This document shows positions 1 to 9,304 of a stretch of DNA of 35,493 nt, piece by piece. The DNA is from Mycolicibacter sinensis (GTDB taxonomy: Bacteria; Actinomycetota; Actinomycetes; Mycobacteriales; Mycobacteriaceae). Within the stretch, counting starts at the first letter, position 1, and each line of letters begins with the position of its first letter. The position numbers and the translations under genes were made by a program. A model generated the notes under the pieces. It saw nothing but the letters and a program-made list of their open reading frames with translations, had not been told where the DNA came from and searched no databases. The DNA is taken from assembly GCF_001667945.1 (NCBI RefSeq), contig NZ_LZJK01000080.1:1-35493 (forward strand), in the 5' to 3' direction.

Positions 1-1
1 C

Positions 2-304
2 CGGTGCGGCAGCGGCCATGCACGGCAGGTGGGCGGCGAACACGGCCTGGCGGGCCAGCGGCCACTGGGTCTGGCCGGCCTCGGCGCCCCCACCAAGGGC
101 GGCTGGGGCCCCGGCCCGGGCGGGGGCTACCTGGTGCGGCAGTTCGGCGTAGTGGGCACGCCCAACGGCGGCCAGCTCGCGGTGGCGTTGGCCGCCCAAC
201 CCAACGACGGCAGCTTCGATTCCGGGGTGGCTGCGCTCAACCAGATGACCCAGTGGCTCAGCGCCAATGCCGCCCAGCTACCGGGTGGCCGCTGCGCGAG
301 GTAG
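2..304 (+). CDS. C-terminal fragment of a beta-lactamase-fold serine hydrolase (5' end outside window)
   Basis: The reading frame is open from the left edge of the window to TAG at 302-304, so only about 100 C-terminal residues are present. The segment has a KGGWG motif followed by a strand-like YLVRQFGVV, then GQLAVALAAQPND and a final amphipathic helix ending MTQWL. That order (KTG-like triad, paired strands, C-terminal helix) is what the end of class A beta-lactamase-like proteins and related mycobacterial lipoproteins looks like. KGG replaces the classical KTG, so a true beta-lactamase is not claimed. The start codon, signal peptide and SxxK nucleophile lie outside the window. It is co-directional with gabD2, 42 bp downstream. 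Confidence 0.5.
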   Translation, partial: RCGSGHARQVGGEHGLAGQRPLGLAGLGAPTKGGWGPGPGGGYLVRQFGVVGTPNGGQLAVALAAQPNDGSFDSGVAALNQMTQWLSANAAQLPGGRCAR

Positions 305-346
305 GTTGGCGGCTAACCACGTGTTACCCGCGAGTAGGAGACAGCC

Positions 347-1900
347 ATGCCCGCTCCGTCCGCCGCAGACTTCGACCGGCTGCGTGCACTGGTCGCCATC
401 GACGACATCGACGCCCGGCAATCGAAGACCATCGACGAGGTCTTCACCGGCAAGGCGTTGACCACCATCCCGATCGGCACCGCCGAGGATGTAACGGCGG
501 CCTTCGCCAAGGCCCGCGTCGCACAGCAGCAGTGGGCCGCGCGCAGCGTCAAGGAGCGCTGCGCGATCATCGAGCGCTACCGCGACCTGGTGATCGCCCA
601 CCGGGACTTCCTCATGGACGTCGCCCAGGCCGAGACCGGCAAAGCCCGCTCGGCGGCCCAGGAGGAGATCGTCGACATCATGCTCAACGCGCGCTACTAC
701 GCGCGCCAGGCCGCCAAGTTGCTGGCTTCTAAGCGGGTGCAGGGCCTGCTGCCCGGCATCGTCAAGACTGTGGTCAACCATCACCCCAAGGGGGTCGTCG
801 GCGTCATCTCGCCGTGGAATTACCCGATGACACTGTCGATTTCGGATGCCATCCCGGCACTGCTGGCCGGTAACGCGGTGGTGGTCAAGCCGGACAGCCA
901 GACCCCGTACTGCACGATGGCCAATGCGGAACTGCTGTATCAGGCCGGGTTGCCGCGTGAGCTGTTCGCGGTGGTGCCCGGGCCGGGGTCGGTGGTGGGC
1001 ACCGCGATCGTGCAGCAATGCGACTACCTGATGTTCACCGGCTCCAGCGCCACCGGCCGTTCGCTGGCCGAACAGTGCGGCGCCCGGTTGATCGGGTTCT
1101 CCGCGGAGCTGGGCGGCAAGAACCCGATGATCGTCACCAAGGGCGCGAATCTGACCGAGGTCGCCAAGGCCGCCACCCGCGCCTGCTTCTCCAACGCCGG
1201 GCAGCTGTGCATCTCGATCGAGCGGATCTACGTCGAGCGCGAGATCGCCGACGAGTTCGCCGCGAAGTTCGCCGAGCAGGTGCGTGCCATGAAGCTGTCG
1301 GGCGCCTATGACTTCTCCGCCGACATGGGCAGCCTGATCTCCGAAGACCAGATCAAGACCGTCTCCAACCATGTCGATGACGCAAAGGCCAAGGGCGCCA
1401 AGGTCGTTGCCGGCGGCAACGCCCGCCCTGACATCGGGCCGCTGTTCTTCGAACCCACAGTGCTGACCGACGTCACCGACGAGATGGAGTGCGGGCGCAA
1501 TGAGACGTTCGGCCCGGTGGTCTCCATCTACCCGGTCGACAGCATCGATGAGGCGATCGCACGCGCCAACGACACCGAATACGGGCTCAACGCCAGCGTA
1601 TGGGCCGCGACCAAGGCCCAGGGTGAGGCGATCGCCGCTCGCATCAAGTCGGGCACCGTCAACGTCGACGAAGGCTACGCGCTGGCATTCGGCAGCACCG
1701 CCGCACCGATGGGTGGCATGAAGGCCTCCGGGGTGGGTCGCCGGCACGGCGCCGACGGCATTCTCAAGTACACCGAGTCGCAGACGGTCTCCACCGCCCG
1801 GATCCTGAACCTGGACCCGCCGCTGGGCATTTCGGGTCCGCTGTGGCAGAAACTGCTGACCCCGATGATCCGGCTGGTGCAGGCGCTACCTGGCCGGTAG
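347..1900 (+). CDS. gabD2: Succinate-semialdehyde dehydrogenase (NADP+), GabD2 type
   Basis: A cytosolic 517-residue aldehyde dehydrogenase that oxidises succinic semialdehyde to succinate, feeding the TCA cycle. All ALDH landmarks are present: the PWN oxyanion motif (Asn158), the general base Glu254 in SAELGGKNP, the catalytic Cys288 in NAGQLCIS, and the ETFGPV motif. Length and N-terminus (MPAPSA, DEVFTGKALTTIP) match M. tuberculosis GabD2 (Rv1731, about 518 residues) as I remember it. The ATG at 347 has a Shine-Dalgarno-like AGGAGA about 8 bases upstream. In M. tuberculosis gabD2 is not next to fadD19, so this neighbourhood differs. There is no KstR-type operator in front of it and no reason to tie it to sterol metabolism. 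Confidence 0.9.
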   Translation: MPAPSAADFDRLRALVAIDDIDARQSKTIDEVFTGKALTTIPIGTAEDVTAAFAKARVAQQQWAARSVKERCAIIERYRDLVIAHRDFLMDVAQAETGKARSAAQEEIVDIMLNARYYARQAAKLLASKRVQGLLPGIVKTVVNHHPKGVVGVISPWNYPMTLSISDAIPALLAGNAVVVKPDSQTPYCTMANAELLYQAGLPRELFAVVPGPGSVVGTAIVQQCDYLMFTGSSATGRSLAEQCGARLIGFSAELGGKNPMIVTKGANLTEVAKAATRACFSNAGQLCISIERIYVEREIADEFAAKFAEQVRAMKLSGAYDFSADMGSLISEDQIKTVSNHVDDAKAKGAKVVAGGNARPDIGPLFFEPTVLTDVTDEMECGRNETFGPVVSIYPVDSIDEAIARANDTEYGLNASVWAATKAQGEAIAARIKSGTVNVDEGYALAFGSTAAPMGGMKASGVGRRHGADGILKYTESQTVSTARILNLDPPLGISGPLWQKLLTPMIRLVQALPGR

Positions 1901-1917
1901 CTGAGAGCGGCCTGTAG

Positions 1918-1930
1918 CCCCTTGTAGGGG
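1918..1930 (+). terminator. Small GC hairpin between gabD2 and the PE-PPE gene
   Basis: CCCCT, loop TGT, then AGGGG form a 5-bp stem about 18 bp after the gabD2 stop codon. There is no U-tract, so it could be a weak mycobacterial-style terminator or simply leader structure of the next gene. Confidence 0.25.
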
Positions 1931-1984
1931 TCTACTGAGAGGTTTAGCGTCACTTCGTAGGCCATCCCTGCGAAGGAGGCGGAC

Positions 1985-3373
1985 ATGCAGCACGCAGTTC
2001 GGCCCTGTCTCACGACCGCGGTTCTGGGCGCCGGGATCATCGCCGCACCCGCGGCCGCGCCCCAAAGCGTCCATACCGCTCCGGTCCGGCTGGCCAGCGG
2101 GGAGAACATCGCGTTCGTCATCGGCGGCAGCGGCGATCCCATCCCGTCGGACCAGTACGTGGACACCAACAACACCCTCTACGTGCAACCCAACTTCCCC
2201 GGCTACATCCCGCAGGCGCTGTTCACCCCGGAGGGCAACTATGCGCTCTACACCGGAGTCAAGAGCCTGACGCTGGATCAATCCGAAGCCCAGGGCGTGA
2301 CGATCCTCAAGGATGCGATCGAAAAGCAGATCGCGGCGGGCAACCACGTCGCCGTGCTCGGCGACTCGCAGAGTTCCACCATCTCCTCGATGGTCATGAG
2401 CGAGCTTGCGGCCGATCACATCTCGAAAGACGACGTCGGTTTCGTGCTGCTGGCCGACCCCAACCAGCCCGACGGCGGGTTGTTCGAGCGGTTGACCGGG
2501 GTGACCATCCCGAGCCTGGGAATCACGTTCAACGGCGCCACCCCCGACGACCTCTACCCGACCACCATCTACATGCAGGCCTACGACGGGTTTTCGGACA
2601 TCCCGCGCTACCCGATCAACTTTCTGGCCGACCTGAATTCGATTCTCGGCATCCAGTTCGTACATCCCACCTACCAGGATCTGACCCCCGAGCAACTGGC
2701 GTCCGCGGTCAAGCTGGACACCGTCGGCGACACCATGACTACCTACTACGGGATTCCGCTCAGCGACGAGACGGTTCCGTATCTGCCGCTACTGCAACCG
2801 CTGCTGCTCGTCCCCGGCCTCGGCAAGCCGCTGGCCGACCTGCTGCAGCCGATCCTGACCCCGCTGGTGAACCTGGGCTACGGCGACCCGGACTTCGGCT
2901 GGGACACCGGTCCGGCGAACGTGCCGACCCCGTTCGGGTTGTTTCCGGACACCGACATGGTGGTCAAGGCTTTCCAGGAGGCGGCGGCCGGTGTGCCGAC
3001 CGGAATCCAGGCGTTCACCGATGACTTGGGTTCGCTGGATCTGTCGAACCTGTCCAGCTCGGCGGCCTCGGAGGTGGCCGGCAGCTTCAATCTGACCGAC
3101 TTCGTGAACTCCCTGACCGCGGCGTTCTCCACGGCGTATGCGGCGCTGCTGCCGACCGCCGATGTGATCACCGGAGTCACCACCACAATCCCGACCTATG
3201 ACCTGCAATGGTTCACCGACGGCCTGCAGTCGGGCAACCTGCTGGAGGCGATATTTCAGCCGATCGCCAACAACACCTACCTGTACACGCTGGCCGCCGG
3301 ATTCGAAGCCTTCGCGCTGATCAGCACGGCCGAATCGATCAGCGCCGACCTGTCCGGGCTTTTCCCCGGTTAG
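1985..3373 (+). CDS. Exported PE-PPE-domain (serine esterase-like) protein
   Basis: A 462-residue protein with an N-terminal signal peptide (hydrophobic stretch [17 protein letters not shown], likely cleaved after about residue 25) followed by a PE-PPE alpha/beta-hydrolase-like domain but no PE or PPE domain. The nucleophile elbow reads GDSQSS (Gly126-Asp-Ser128-Gln-Ser130), the GxSxS form typical of this family. The conserved block [12 protein letters not shown] near residue 44 and [20 protein letters not shown] near residue 190 fit the same family. The start is chosen because a strong AAGGAGG lies 6 bases upstream of ATG 1985. The last third is rich in Ser/Ala/Leu. The 3' end overlaps the convergent acyltransferase gene by 35 bp. 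It probably acts on lipid esters at the cell envelope; the substrate is unknown. Confidence 0.8.
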   Translation: MQHAVRPCLTTAVLGAGIIAAPAAAPQSVHTAPVRLASGENIAFVIGGSGDPIPSDQYVDTNNTLYVQPNFPGYIPQALFTPEGNYALYTGVKSLTLDQSEAQGVTILKDAIEKQIAAGNHVAVLGDSQSSTISSMVMSELAADHISKDDVGFVLLADPNQPDGGLFERLTGVTIPSLGITFNGATPDDLYPTTIYMQAYDGFSDIPRYPINFLADLNSILGIQFVHPTYQDLTPEQLASAVKLDTVGDTMTTYYGIPLSDETVPYLPLLQPLLLVPGLGKPLADLLQPILTPLVNLGYGDPDFGWDTGPANVPTPFGLFPDTDMVVKAFQEAAAGVPTGIQAFTDDLGSLDLSNLSSSAASEVAGSFNLTDFVNSLTAAFSTAYAALLPTADVITGVTTTIPTYDLQWFTDGLQSGNLLEAIFQPIANNTYLYTLAAGFEAFALISTAESISADLSGLFPG

Positions 3374-4754
3374 CGGCCCGCTCCAACTCGGCCAACGCCG
3401 GCTCGATCGCGTCGGCCATCTCGTCGATGTCGTCGGCGACCTCCGGCGTGGTGACGAACCCGAAGTCGAGGTGGTCGCGGTAGGAGAAGCAGGTGATGTT
3501 CAGCGCCACGTCGAGCACCGGCGGGCCAAGTGGCACCAGCGATTCCAGTTCCGCTCCAGCCATGTAGAGCGGGAACGACGGGCCGGGAACGTTGGAGACG
3601 ACGAGGTTGATGGGCGCCAACCGATTCGACAGCCCGGTCGCGGTGTAGGCGCGCGCGGCAAGCTGCAGTAGTCCGGGCGGGGTGGTGTCGGTCAGTCCCA
3701 TGATCTGATGCGCCGAGAGCGCCTTGGCCATCTGCTTGGCGCTCTGGGTGTTCTCGTGAATCATCTTGAGCCGATGGTTGGGCCCTTCGATGTCGGTGGC
3801 CAACGACACCGTCATCGAACTGACCTTGTTACCGACCTCGCCCTGACTGTCCTCGGTGCGGGTCGACACCGGGATCTGGGCGACCAGCGGCTTCTCGGGC
3901 AGCTCGCCCCGCTTGCTCAGATAATCGCGGGCGGCACCGGCGACCATGGCGAGCACCACGTCGTTGAGCTTCACACCGTAGGCGTCTTTGACCGCCTTGA
4001 CCCGCTCGAGTTCGACTCGGGCGCCGGTGATCCGGCGATGTGGCGACACACTGGCATTGAATCGGGTCACCGGAGCATCGAAGTAGCGCGGAGGTTTGCG
4101 GCTCACACCCAGGCCGATCGTGGCGATCTGCTGGCGGACGGTCTGCTGCAGCAGCCGGCCGATGCGAAACGGCGTTTTGACGGCGACGTTGACCAGCGCT
4201 CCGACCGCTTGGCGCTCGAAGCTGGGAACGCTCTCCCCGGTCAGCGATCCGACCGCTTCCGGTTGCGGCGGACGCGGTTCCGGGGTGACGTCGAGCATGA
4301 TCTCGGACAAGCCGGCGCCGGAGACGCCGTCGACGATCGCGTGATGCATCTTGGTTAGGGTCGCAACCCGGCCGCCTTCGACCCCTTCGATCACCCACAC
4401 TTCCCACAGCGGCCGGGAGCGGTCGAGCTTGTAGGACATCAGCCGGCCCACCAGCTCTTCGACTTCGCGGCGCCCACCCGGCGCGGGAACGCCGATGCGC
4501 CGCACGTGAAAGTCGATGTCGAGTTCGTCGTCCTCGACGAACCACGGCCGGTCCAGCCCCAGCGGTGCCCCGCTGACTCGCCAGCGCAGCTGCGGCAGTT
4601 GTGGTAGCCGCTCGATCAGCAGTTGGCGGACCAGCGCAAAACTGTAATTCGGCGCATTGCTGGGATCCAGGATCGCCAGACCACCGATGTGCATGTGCCA
4701 GCCGGCCGTTTCGGCTGACCAGAACGCCGCGTCGACGCCCGAGAGTCGCTGCAT
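3339..4754 (-). CDS. WS/DGAT-family wax ester synthase / diacylglycerol acyltransferase
   Basis: A 471-residue acyltransferase of the mycobacterial Tgs family, which transfers acyl groups from acyl-CoA to diacylglycerol or alcohols to make storage lipid. The signature HHxxxDG is complete (His137-His138-AIV-Asp142-Gly143). The PLW motif (SRPLWEVW), the N-terminal block [15 protein letters not shown] and the C-terminal [14 protein letters not shown] motif are all as in the family. The ATG at 4754 begins exactly at the conserved MxRLSxxDAxF block. Which Tgs paralogue it represents cannot be decided by eye. It lies 61 bp downstream of fadD19 on the same strand and could be read through from that KstR-controlled promoter. 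Its stop lies inside the end of the convergent PE-PPE gene. Confidence 0.88.
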   Translation of the reverse strand: MQRLSGVDAAFWSAETAGWHMHIGGLAILDPSNAPNYSFALVRQLLIERLPQLPQLRWRVSGAPLGLDRPWFVEDDELDIDFHVRRIGVPAPGGRREVEELVGRLMSYKLDRSRPLWEVWVIEGVEGGRVATLTKMHHAIVDGVSGAGLSEIMLDVTPEPRPPQPEAVGSLTGESVPSFERQAVGALVNVAVKTPFRIGRLLQQTVRQQIATIGLGVSRKPPRYFDAPVTRFNASVSPHRRITGARVELERVKAVKDAYGVKLNDVVLAMVAGAARDYLSKRGELPEKPLVAQIPVSTRTEDSQGEVGNKVSSMTVSLATDIEGPNHRLKMIHENTQSAKQMAKALSAHQIMGLTDTTPPGLLQLAARAYTATGLSNRLAPINLVVSNVPGPSFPLYMAGAELESLVPLGPPVLDVALNITCFSYRDHLDFGFVTTPEVADDIDEMADAIEPALAELERAANRGKARTGRR

Positions 4755-4815
4755 CGACCGAGACTAACGCCGCACCCGGGTCGCTGGACGCGGATCGCCG
4801 GGGAAAGCGGGCAAA

Positions 4816-6468
4816 CTAGCTGTCGGCCGTCACATGCTTGGCGTGCACCTCGTCGGCGGGGCGCGCCTCGGTTTGCTCCTTGGCCCAGCGGTAGTCCGGC
4901 TTGCCGGCCGGTGAGCGCTTCACTTCGTCGACGAACCACAGGCTGCGGGGCACCTTGTAGCCGGCGATTTCGGTGCGGGCGCAGGTATTGATCTCCTCAA
5001 GGGACGGCCGGGCGTTCCCGCGCGCCTGCACCACCGCCGCCACGTGCTGGCCGTAGCGGGCGTCGGGCACGCCGACCACCAGGGCGTCGAACACGTCCGG
5101 GTGAGTCTTGAGCGCGGCTTCGACCTCCTCGGGGTAGATCTTCTCGCCCCCGGAGTTGATCGACACCGAGCCGCGACCCAGCATGGTGACGGTGCCGTCG
5201 GCCTCGACCTGCGCGAAGTCGCCGGGGATCGCGTAGCGCACGCCGTTGATGGTGCGGAACGTCTCGGCGGTCTTCTTCTCGTCCTTGTAGTAGCCGACCG
5301 GGATGTGACCACGCTTGGCGATGATGCCGCGCACGCCGGAGCCGGGTTGGACCTCGTTGCCGTCGTCGTCGAGCACCACGGTGTTCTTGTCGATGGTGAC
5401 CCGGGGGCCCCCGGTGTGCGCTTCGCCCTTGGCGACGATGCTGGTGCCGCCGAAGCCGGTCTCGCTCGACCCGATGGAGTCGGTGATGATCCGGTTGGGC
5501 AGCAACTCCAGCAGTCGTTCCTTGATGCTGGGGCTGAACAGCGCTGCGGTGGACGCCAACAGGAACAGCGACGACAGGTCATACTCGTTACCCGCGTCTT
5601 GGTGGGCCAGCAGCGCATCCAGCAGCGGGCGCGCCATCGCGTCCCCGGTGAAGAACAACAGGTTGACCTTGTGGTCGTGGATGGTGCGCCATACCGCGTC
5701 GGCGTCGAATTCCGGTGCCAGAACGACGGTTTGACCGCTGAACAGCGACATCCAGGTCGCCGACTGGGTGGCGCCGTGGATCATCGGCGGGATCGGGTGG
5801 CGGACCATCGGCGGGTTGGCGACGGCCTGCTTGGCCAGGTCGTACTCGTCGGCGATCGGCTCGCCGGTGGCGAAGTCGGTGCCGCCGAATAGCACCCGGT
5901 AGATGTCCTCGTGCCGCCACATCACGCCCTTGGGGAAGCCGGTGGTGCCGCCGGTGTAGAGCAGGTAGATGTCGTCGGCGCTGCGCGGCCCGAAGTCACG
6001 CTCCGGCGAACTCTGCGCCAGCGCCGCTTCGAACTCCACCCCGCCGTAGCGGCCGTAGTCCAGGTCGCTGCCGTCCTCGACCACCAGGATGGTCTTGACC
6101 TTCGGGGTGTCAGGCAGCACGTTGGCGACCCGGTCGCAGTACTGGCGCTCGTGCACCAGCGCGACCATGTCCGAGTTGTCGAACAGGTAGCGCAGCTCGC
6201 CCTCGACGTAACGGAAGTTGACGTTGACCAGGATGGCGCCGGCCTTGATGATGCCGAGCATCGCAACGACGATCTCGTTGCGGTTGCGGCAGTACAGGCC
6301 GACCTTGTCGTCCTTCTTGACGCCCTGGCTGATCAGGTAGTGCGCTAGCCGGTTGGCCTTCTCTTCCAGCTGCCCATAGGTCAGCTTCTCGTCCCCACAG
6401 ATCAGGGCGACCCGATCCGGAACGGCATCGATGGCGTGTTCGGCGAGATCCGCGATGTTGAGAGCCAC
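4816..6468 (-). CDS. fadD19: Steroid side-chain acyl-CoA synthetase FadD19
   Basis: An ATP-dependent acyl-CoA ligase that activates C8-type sterol side chains (3-oxocholest-4-en-26-oate type); in Rhodococcus FadD19 is linked to C-24-branched sterols. The protein is nearly colinear with Rv3515c: N-terminus [23 protein letters not shown]-binding loop [11 protein letters not shown] at about residues 171-181, and C-terminal [20 protein letters not shown] carrying the catalytic lysine. I prefer GTG at 6468 (550 residues, beginning MALNIADL) over the TTG at 6477 because it matches the M. tuberculosis N-terminus. A perfect KstR operator sits 11 bp upstream and is shared with divergent echA19. Relative to Rv3515c there is a short insertion ([15 protein letters not shown]) in the middle of the protein. 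Confidence 0.95.
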   Translation of the reverse strand: MALNIADLAEHAIDAVPDRVALICGDEKLTYGQLEEKANRLAHYLISQGVKKDDKVGLYCRNRNEIVVAMLGIIKAGAILVNVNFRYVEGELRYLFDNSDMVALVHERQYCDRVANVLPDTPKVKTILVVEDGSDLDYGRYGGVEFEAALAQSSPERDFGPRSADDIYLLYTGGTTGFPKGVMWRHEDIYRVLFGGTDFATGEPIADEYDLAKQAVANPPMVRHPIPPMIHGATQSATWMSLFSGQTVVLAPEFDADAVWRTIHDHKVNLLFFTGDAMARPLLDALLAHQDAGNEYDLSSLFLLASTAALFSPSIKERLLELLPNRIITDSIGSSETGFGGTSIVAKGEAHTGGPRVTIDKNTVVLDDDGNEVQPGSGVRGIIAKRGHIPVGYYKDEKKTAETFRTINGVRYAIPGDFAQVEADGTVTMLGRGSVSINSGGEKIYPEEVEAALKTHPDVFDALVVGVPDARYGQHVAAVVQARGNARPSLEEINTCARTEIAGYKVPRSLWFVDEVKRSPAGKPDYRWAKEQTEARPADEVHAKHVTADS

Positions 6469-6479
6469 AACACACAAAC

Positions 6480-6493
6480 TAGAACGTGTTACA
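6480..6493. promoter_or_regulatory. KstR operator between fadD19 and echA19
   Basis: TAGAACGTGTTACA matches the TnnAACnnGTTnnA palindrome of the cholesterol-responsive TetR-family repressor KstR at every fixed position. It lies in the 69-bp divergent intergenic region and would control both genes. It is only 11 bp from the chosen fadD19 start and 44 bp from the echA19 start. Confidence 0.9.
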
Positions 6494-6537
6494 TTTCGTT
6501 TTCAAGTCGAGGCCCCAACCTGGAAAGGCGGACGCCG

Positions 6538-7338
6538 GTGAGCGAGTCGTCACAACAGCCCCACGCCCTGGTTGAACAGCGCGGACACACGCTGATCGTC
6601 ACGCTGAACCGGCCGGAGTCCCGCAACGCGTTGAGCGGCGAAATGCTGGCGATCATGGTCGAGGCGTGGGACCGGGTGGACAACGACGACGAGATCCGCT
6701 CGTGCATCCTGACCGGGGCCGGCGGCTACTTCTGCGCCGGCATGGATCTCAAGGCGGCCAACAAGAAGGCGCCCGGCGACTCTTTCAAAGACGGCAGCTA
6801 CGACCCGTCGCGCATCGACGGCCTGCTCAAGGGTCGCCGGCTGACCAAGCCGCTGATCGCCGCGGTGGAGGGACCCGCCATCGCCGGCGGCACCGAGATC
6901 CTGCAGGGCACCGACATCCGTATCGCCGGCGAAAGCGCCAAGTTCGGGATCTCCGAGGCGAAGTGGAGCCTGTATCCGATGGGCGGCTCCGCGGTGCGCC
7001 TGGTACGCCAGATTCCCTACACGATGGCGTGCGACCTGCTGTTCACCGGCCGGCACATTACCGCCGCTGAGGCGTTGGAGATGGGCCTGATCGGCCACGT
7101 GGTGCCGGACGGTTCCGCGCTGGACAAGGCGCTGGAGATCGCCGAGCAGATCAACAACAACGGTCCGCTGGCGGTGCAGGCGATGCTGCGCACGATCCAC
7201 GAGACCGAGGGCATGCACGAGAACGACGCCTTCAAGATCGACACCCAGATCGGCATCAAGGTGTTCTTGAGCGAGGACGCCAAGGAAGGCCCGCGTGCCT
7301 TCGCCGAGAAGCGCAAGCCCGAGTTCAAGAACCGCTGA
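6538..7338 (+). CDS. echA19: Steroid side-chain enoyl-CoA hydratase EchA19
   Basis: A crotonase-family protein, 266 residues, orthologous by sequence to Rv3516, which hydrates steroid enoyl-CoAs during side-chain beta-oxidation. Visible landmarks are the oxyanion-hole segment [13 protein letters not shown], a second conserved block [18 protein letters not shown], and [20 protein letters not shown]. The start is GTG 6538 ([19 protein letters not shown]), preceded by GGAAAGGCGG. A longer frame open to 6436 would run through the KstR box and overlap fadD19, so it is rejected. The TGA stop overlaps the ATG of the next gene (ATGA), implying translational coupling. Confidence 0.94.
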   Translation: MSESSQQPHALVEQRGHTLIVTLNRPESRNALSGEMLAIMVEAWDRVDNDDEIRSCILTGAGGYFCAGMDLKAANKKAPGDSFKDGSYDPSRIDGLLKGRRLTKPLIAAVEGPAIAGGTEILQGTDIRIAGESAKFGISEAKWSLYPMGGSAVRLVRQIPYTMACDLLFTGRHITAAEALEMGLIGHVVPDGSALDKALEIAEQINNNGPLAVQAMLRTIHETEGMHENDAFKIDTQIGIKVFLSEDAKEGPRAFAEKRKPEFKNR

Positions 7339-8336
7339 TGCAGATCGCAGTCACCGGCGGCACCGGCTACCTCGGCGCCCACACCGTCAAGGCGCTGCTG
7401 GAAGCCGGGCATTCGGTACGACTGCTGGTCGCGCCGGGCTGCGGTTCCGAGCCCGTCATTCCACGGTTGCGCGAGCTGGGCACGCTGGAGGTGCTCGACG
7501 GCGACATCCGTGATGCCGACGTGGTGGGGACGCTGTTGGACGGCTGCGACTCGGTGTTGCACGCCGCCGGGGTGGTCGGCACTAATGACCGCCTGGAAAA
7601 GCTGATGTGGGAGATCAACGCCCACGCCACCGAAGCGATCCTGACCCGAGCGGTGGCCGCCGGCCTGGATCCGGTGGTGTCGGTCAGCAGCTACAGCGCG
7701 CTGTTCCCGCCCCCCAACGGGGTCATCGGCCCGGACTCACCGACCGTGCCCGGGCGCAGCGCCTACGCGCGCACCAAGGCTTACGGCGAGCGGGTGGCCC
7801 GCCGGTTGCAGGACGAGGGCGCGCCGGTGGTGGTCACCTATCCCTCCAGCGTGGTCGGGCCGGCGTTCTGGACGGCGCCCGGGGTCACCGAGCGCGGCTG
7901 GGCGCCGATCGTGCGCTACCGGGTGGCGCCGGTGGTGCGCGGCGGGATGGCGATGGTCGACGTCCGCGACGTCGGTCTGGTGCATTCGTCTTTGATGAAG
8001 CCCGGTCGAGGTCCGCACCGCTATCTGTGCGGCGGGATCATGGTCGGCTTCGACGAGATGATCGCCGCGGTGGAGGTCGGATTGGGTGCTTCGGTTCGCC
8101 GAATCCGGGTGGCCCCCAGTGTGTTCAAGGGCATCGGGAGGGTCAGCGACCTGGCCAGCAAACTGCTGCCGCTGCCGGAGTCGCTGAGTTACGAGGCGGC
8201 GTGGTTGTTGACGTCGGCCACCCCGACCGACGACTCGGCGACGTTGGCCGATCTGGGGTTGCAGTGGCGTTCGCCTGTGGACGCGATCGTGGAGTCTTTG
8301 CGGGCGGGGTCCCAGCCCGTCTCGCCGAACGTGTAA
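7338..8336 (+). CDS. NAD(P)-dependent SDR / 3-beta-HSD-like epimerase-dehydratase family
   Basis: A 332-residue extended short-chain dehydrogenase. The nucleotide-binding motif TGGTGYLG spans residues 6-13. The active-site residues are Ser in SVSSYS (about 116-120), Tyr143 and Lys147 (YARTK). A DGDIRD adenine-binding segment lies near residue 55. It starts inside the echA19 stop codon, so it is very likely co-transcribed and KstR-controlled. That points to a sterol hydroxyl/keto or epimerisation step, but the substrate cannot be read from sequence. I recall no counterpart at this exact position in M. tuberculosis, where Rv3517 follows echA19. Its TAA stop lies inside the left arm of a long hairpin. 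Confidence 0.8.
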   Translation: MQIAVTGGTGYLGAHTVKALLEAGHSVRLLVAPGCGSEPVIPRLRELGTLEVLDGDIRDADVVGTLLDGCDSVLHAAGVVGTNDRLEKLMWEINAHATEAILTRAVAAGLDPVVSVSSYSALFPPPNGVIGPDSPTVPGRSAYARTKAYGERVARRLQDEGAPVVVTYPSSVVGPAFWTAPGVTERGWAPIVRYRVAPVVRGGMAMVDVRDVGLVHSSLMKPGRGPHRYLCGGIMVGFDEMIAAVEVGLGASVRRIRVAPSVFKGIGRVSDLASKLLPLPESLSYEAAWLLTSATPTDDSATLADLGLQWRSPVDAIVESLRAGSQPVSPNV

Positions 8337-8384
8337 CCACTGCGAAAATCCGGCCGGATTTTCGCAACCATTACACGTTCGGCG
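8323..8384. terminator. 62-bp near-perfect palindrome between the SDR and the AbiEi-like gene
   Basis: Outer arms CGCCGAACGTGTAA (8323-8336) and TTACACGTTCGGCG (8371-8384) pair perfectly. Inner arms TGCGAAAATCCGG (8341-8353) and CCGGATTTTCGCA (8354-8366) also pair perfectly with no loop. They are separated only by an unpaired CCAC/ACCA. The SDR stop codon lies in the outer left arm. It could terminate transcription or mark the end of a mobile unit. Confidence 0.6.
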
Positions 8385-8416
8385 TAGGTGTCGGTATCGC
8401 TTGGCAGACTCCCGCC

Positions 8417-9292
8417 ATGGCGACACCGTTCCTGGGCAGCGAGGCGGTCCGAAGCGGCCGGTTGACGCCGTACGCCTTGCGGAGCCGGTTCGTCGCGATC
8501 CATCCGGACGTTTATGTTCCAGCCGGTACTCGACCCACCGCGGTCTTGCGAGCCCAAGCCGCCTGGCTGTGGTCGCGGCGGCGTGGGGTGGTCGCGGGCC
8601 AGTCGGCCGCCGCATTGCACGGCGCGAAGTGGGTTGATGACCACGCGCCGGCGGAGGTGCTCTATGACTGTCGCCGGCCACCCAAGCACATCCACACCTG
8701 GTCGGACCGGTTCGACGACGACGAGGTGCAGCTGATCGGCGGCATATTGGTGACCACGCCCGCCCGCACCGCATTCGACCTGGCCTGCCGCTATCCCCAG
8801 GTCAAGGCCGTCGCAGCCATCGATGCCCTCGGGCAGGCCACCGACCTCAAAATCACCGACGTCGAGCTGCTGGCCGAACGATACCGGGGCCGCCGCGGGA
8901 TCTGCGATGCCCGAATCGTACTGCCGCTCGTCGACACCGGTTCTGACTCGCCACAGGAGTCCCGGCTGCGGCTGTTTCTCATCCGATCCGGCTACCCGCC
9001 GCCGCAGACCCAGATTCCGGTTTACGACGAATGGCACCAGCTTGTCGCGGTGCTGGACATGGGCTGGGAGGAGATCATGGTCGGCCTGGACTACGAAGGC
9101 GAACATCACCGCACCAGCACCCGGCGCTTCAACCAGGACATCCGCCGCCACGAGACGGTGACCGGGCTCGGCTGGATCGACCTGCGGATCACCCTGGAAG
9201 ACACCGAAGGCGGCATCCTCGGCCGGGTCGCGGACGCCTGGGCACGACGAGCGTGTACTCCCAGCGATTTTCGGGCTCGGTTTTCACGCTGA
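8417..9292 (+). CDS. AbiEi-antitoxin-like / DUF559-type (PD-(D/E)XK-fold) protein
   Basis: A 291-residue protein of a large mycobacterial family. The N-terminal half (FLGSEAVRSGRLTPYALRSR, YVPAG, WLWSRRRGVVAGQSAAALHG, TTPARTAFDLACR) looks like the AbiEi-type winged-helix/antitoxin region. The C-terminal half has Glu181, Asp214 (LDMGW) and Asp225-Tyr-Glu227 in a DUF559/Vsr-like nuclease arrangement, followed by GLGWIDLRIT. It occupies the position of Rv3517 between echA19 and cyp142 and may be its counterpart; I am not certain of this. ATG 8417 is the first start after the 62-bp palindrome; no good ribosome-binding site is seen. Its stop lies inside a second hairpin. It has no evident role in sterol degradation. 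Confidence 0.7.
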   Translation: MATPFLGSEAVRSGRLTPYALRSRFVAIHPDVYVPAGTRPTAVLRAQAAWLWSRRRGVVAGQSAAALHGAKWVDDHAPAEVLYDCRRPPKHIHTWSDRFDDDEVQLIGGILVTTPARTAFDLACRYPQVKAVAAIDALGQATDLKITDVELLAERYRGRRGICDARIVLPLVDTGSDSPQESRLRLFLIRSGYPPPQTQIPVYDEWHQLVAVLDMGWEEIMVGLDYEGEHHRTSTRRFNQDIRRHETVTGLGWIDLRITLEDTEGGILGRVADAWARRACTPSDFRARFSR

Positions 9293-9303
9293 TTACACGC
9301 TCG
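9248..9303. terminator. Imperfect palindrome overlapping the 3' end of the AbiEi-like gene
   Basis: CGAGCGTGTA (9248-9257) pairs with TACACGCTCG (9294-9303), and CAGCG (9262-9266) with CGCTG (9287-9291). The right-hand part (GATTTTCGGG...TTTTCACGCTGATTACACGCTCGCC) resembles the right half of the palindrome at 8323-8384. It lies at the junction of two convergent genes, where a bidirectional terminator would be expected. Confidence 0.45.
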
Positions 9304-9304
9304 C

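Noticed and set aside
278..1747. A 489-codon open frame antisense to gabD2
   Set aside because: Its composition (Gly/Asp/Val/His-rich, no motif) is the usual antisense shadow of a high-GC coding gene with strong third-position G/C. The plus strand has a complete aldehyde dehydrogenase.
6436..6537. An N-terminal extension of echA19 from 6436
   Set aside because: It would translate through the KstR operator and overlap fadD19. The GTG at 6538 has a ribosome site and fits the length of known EchA19.
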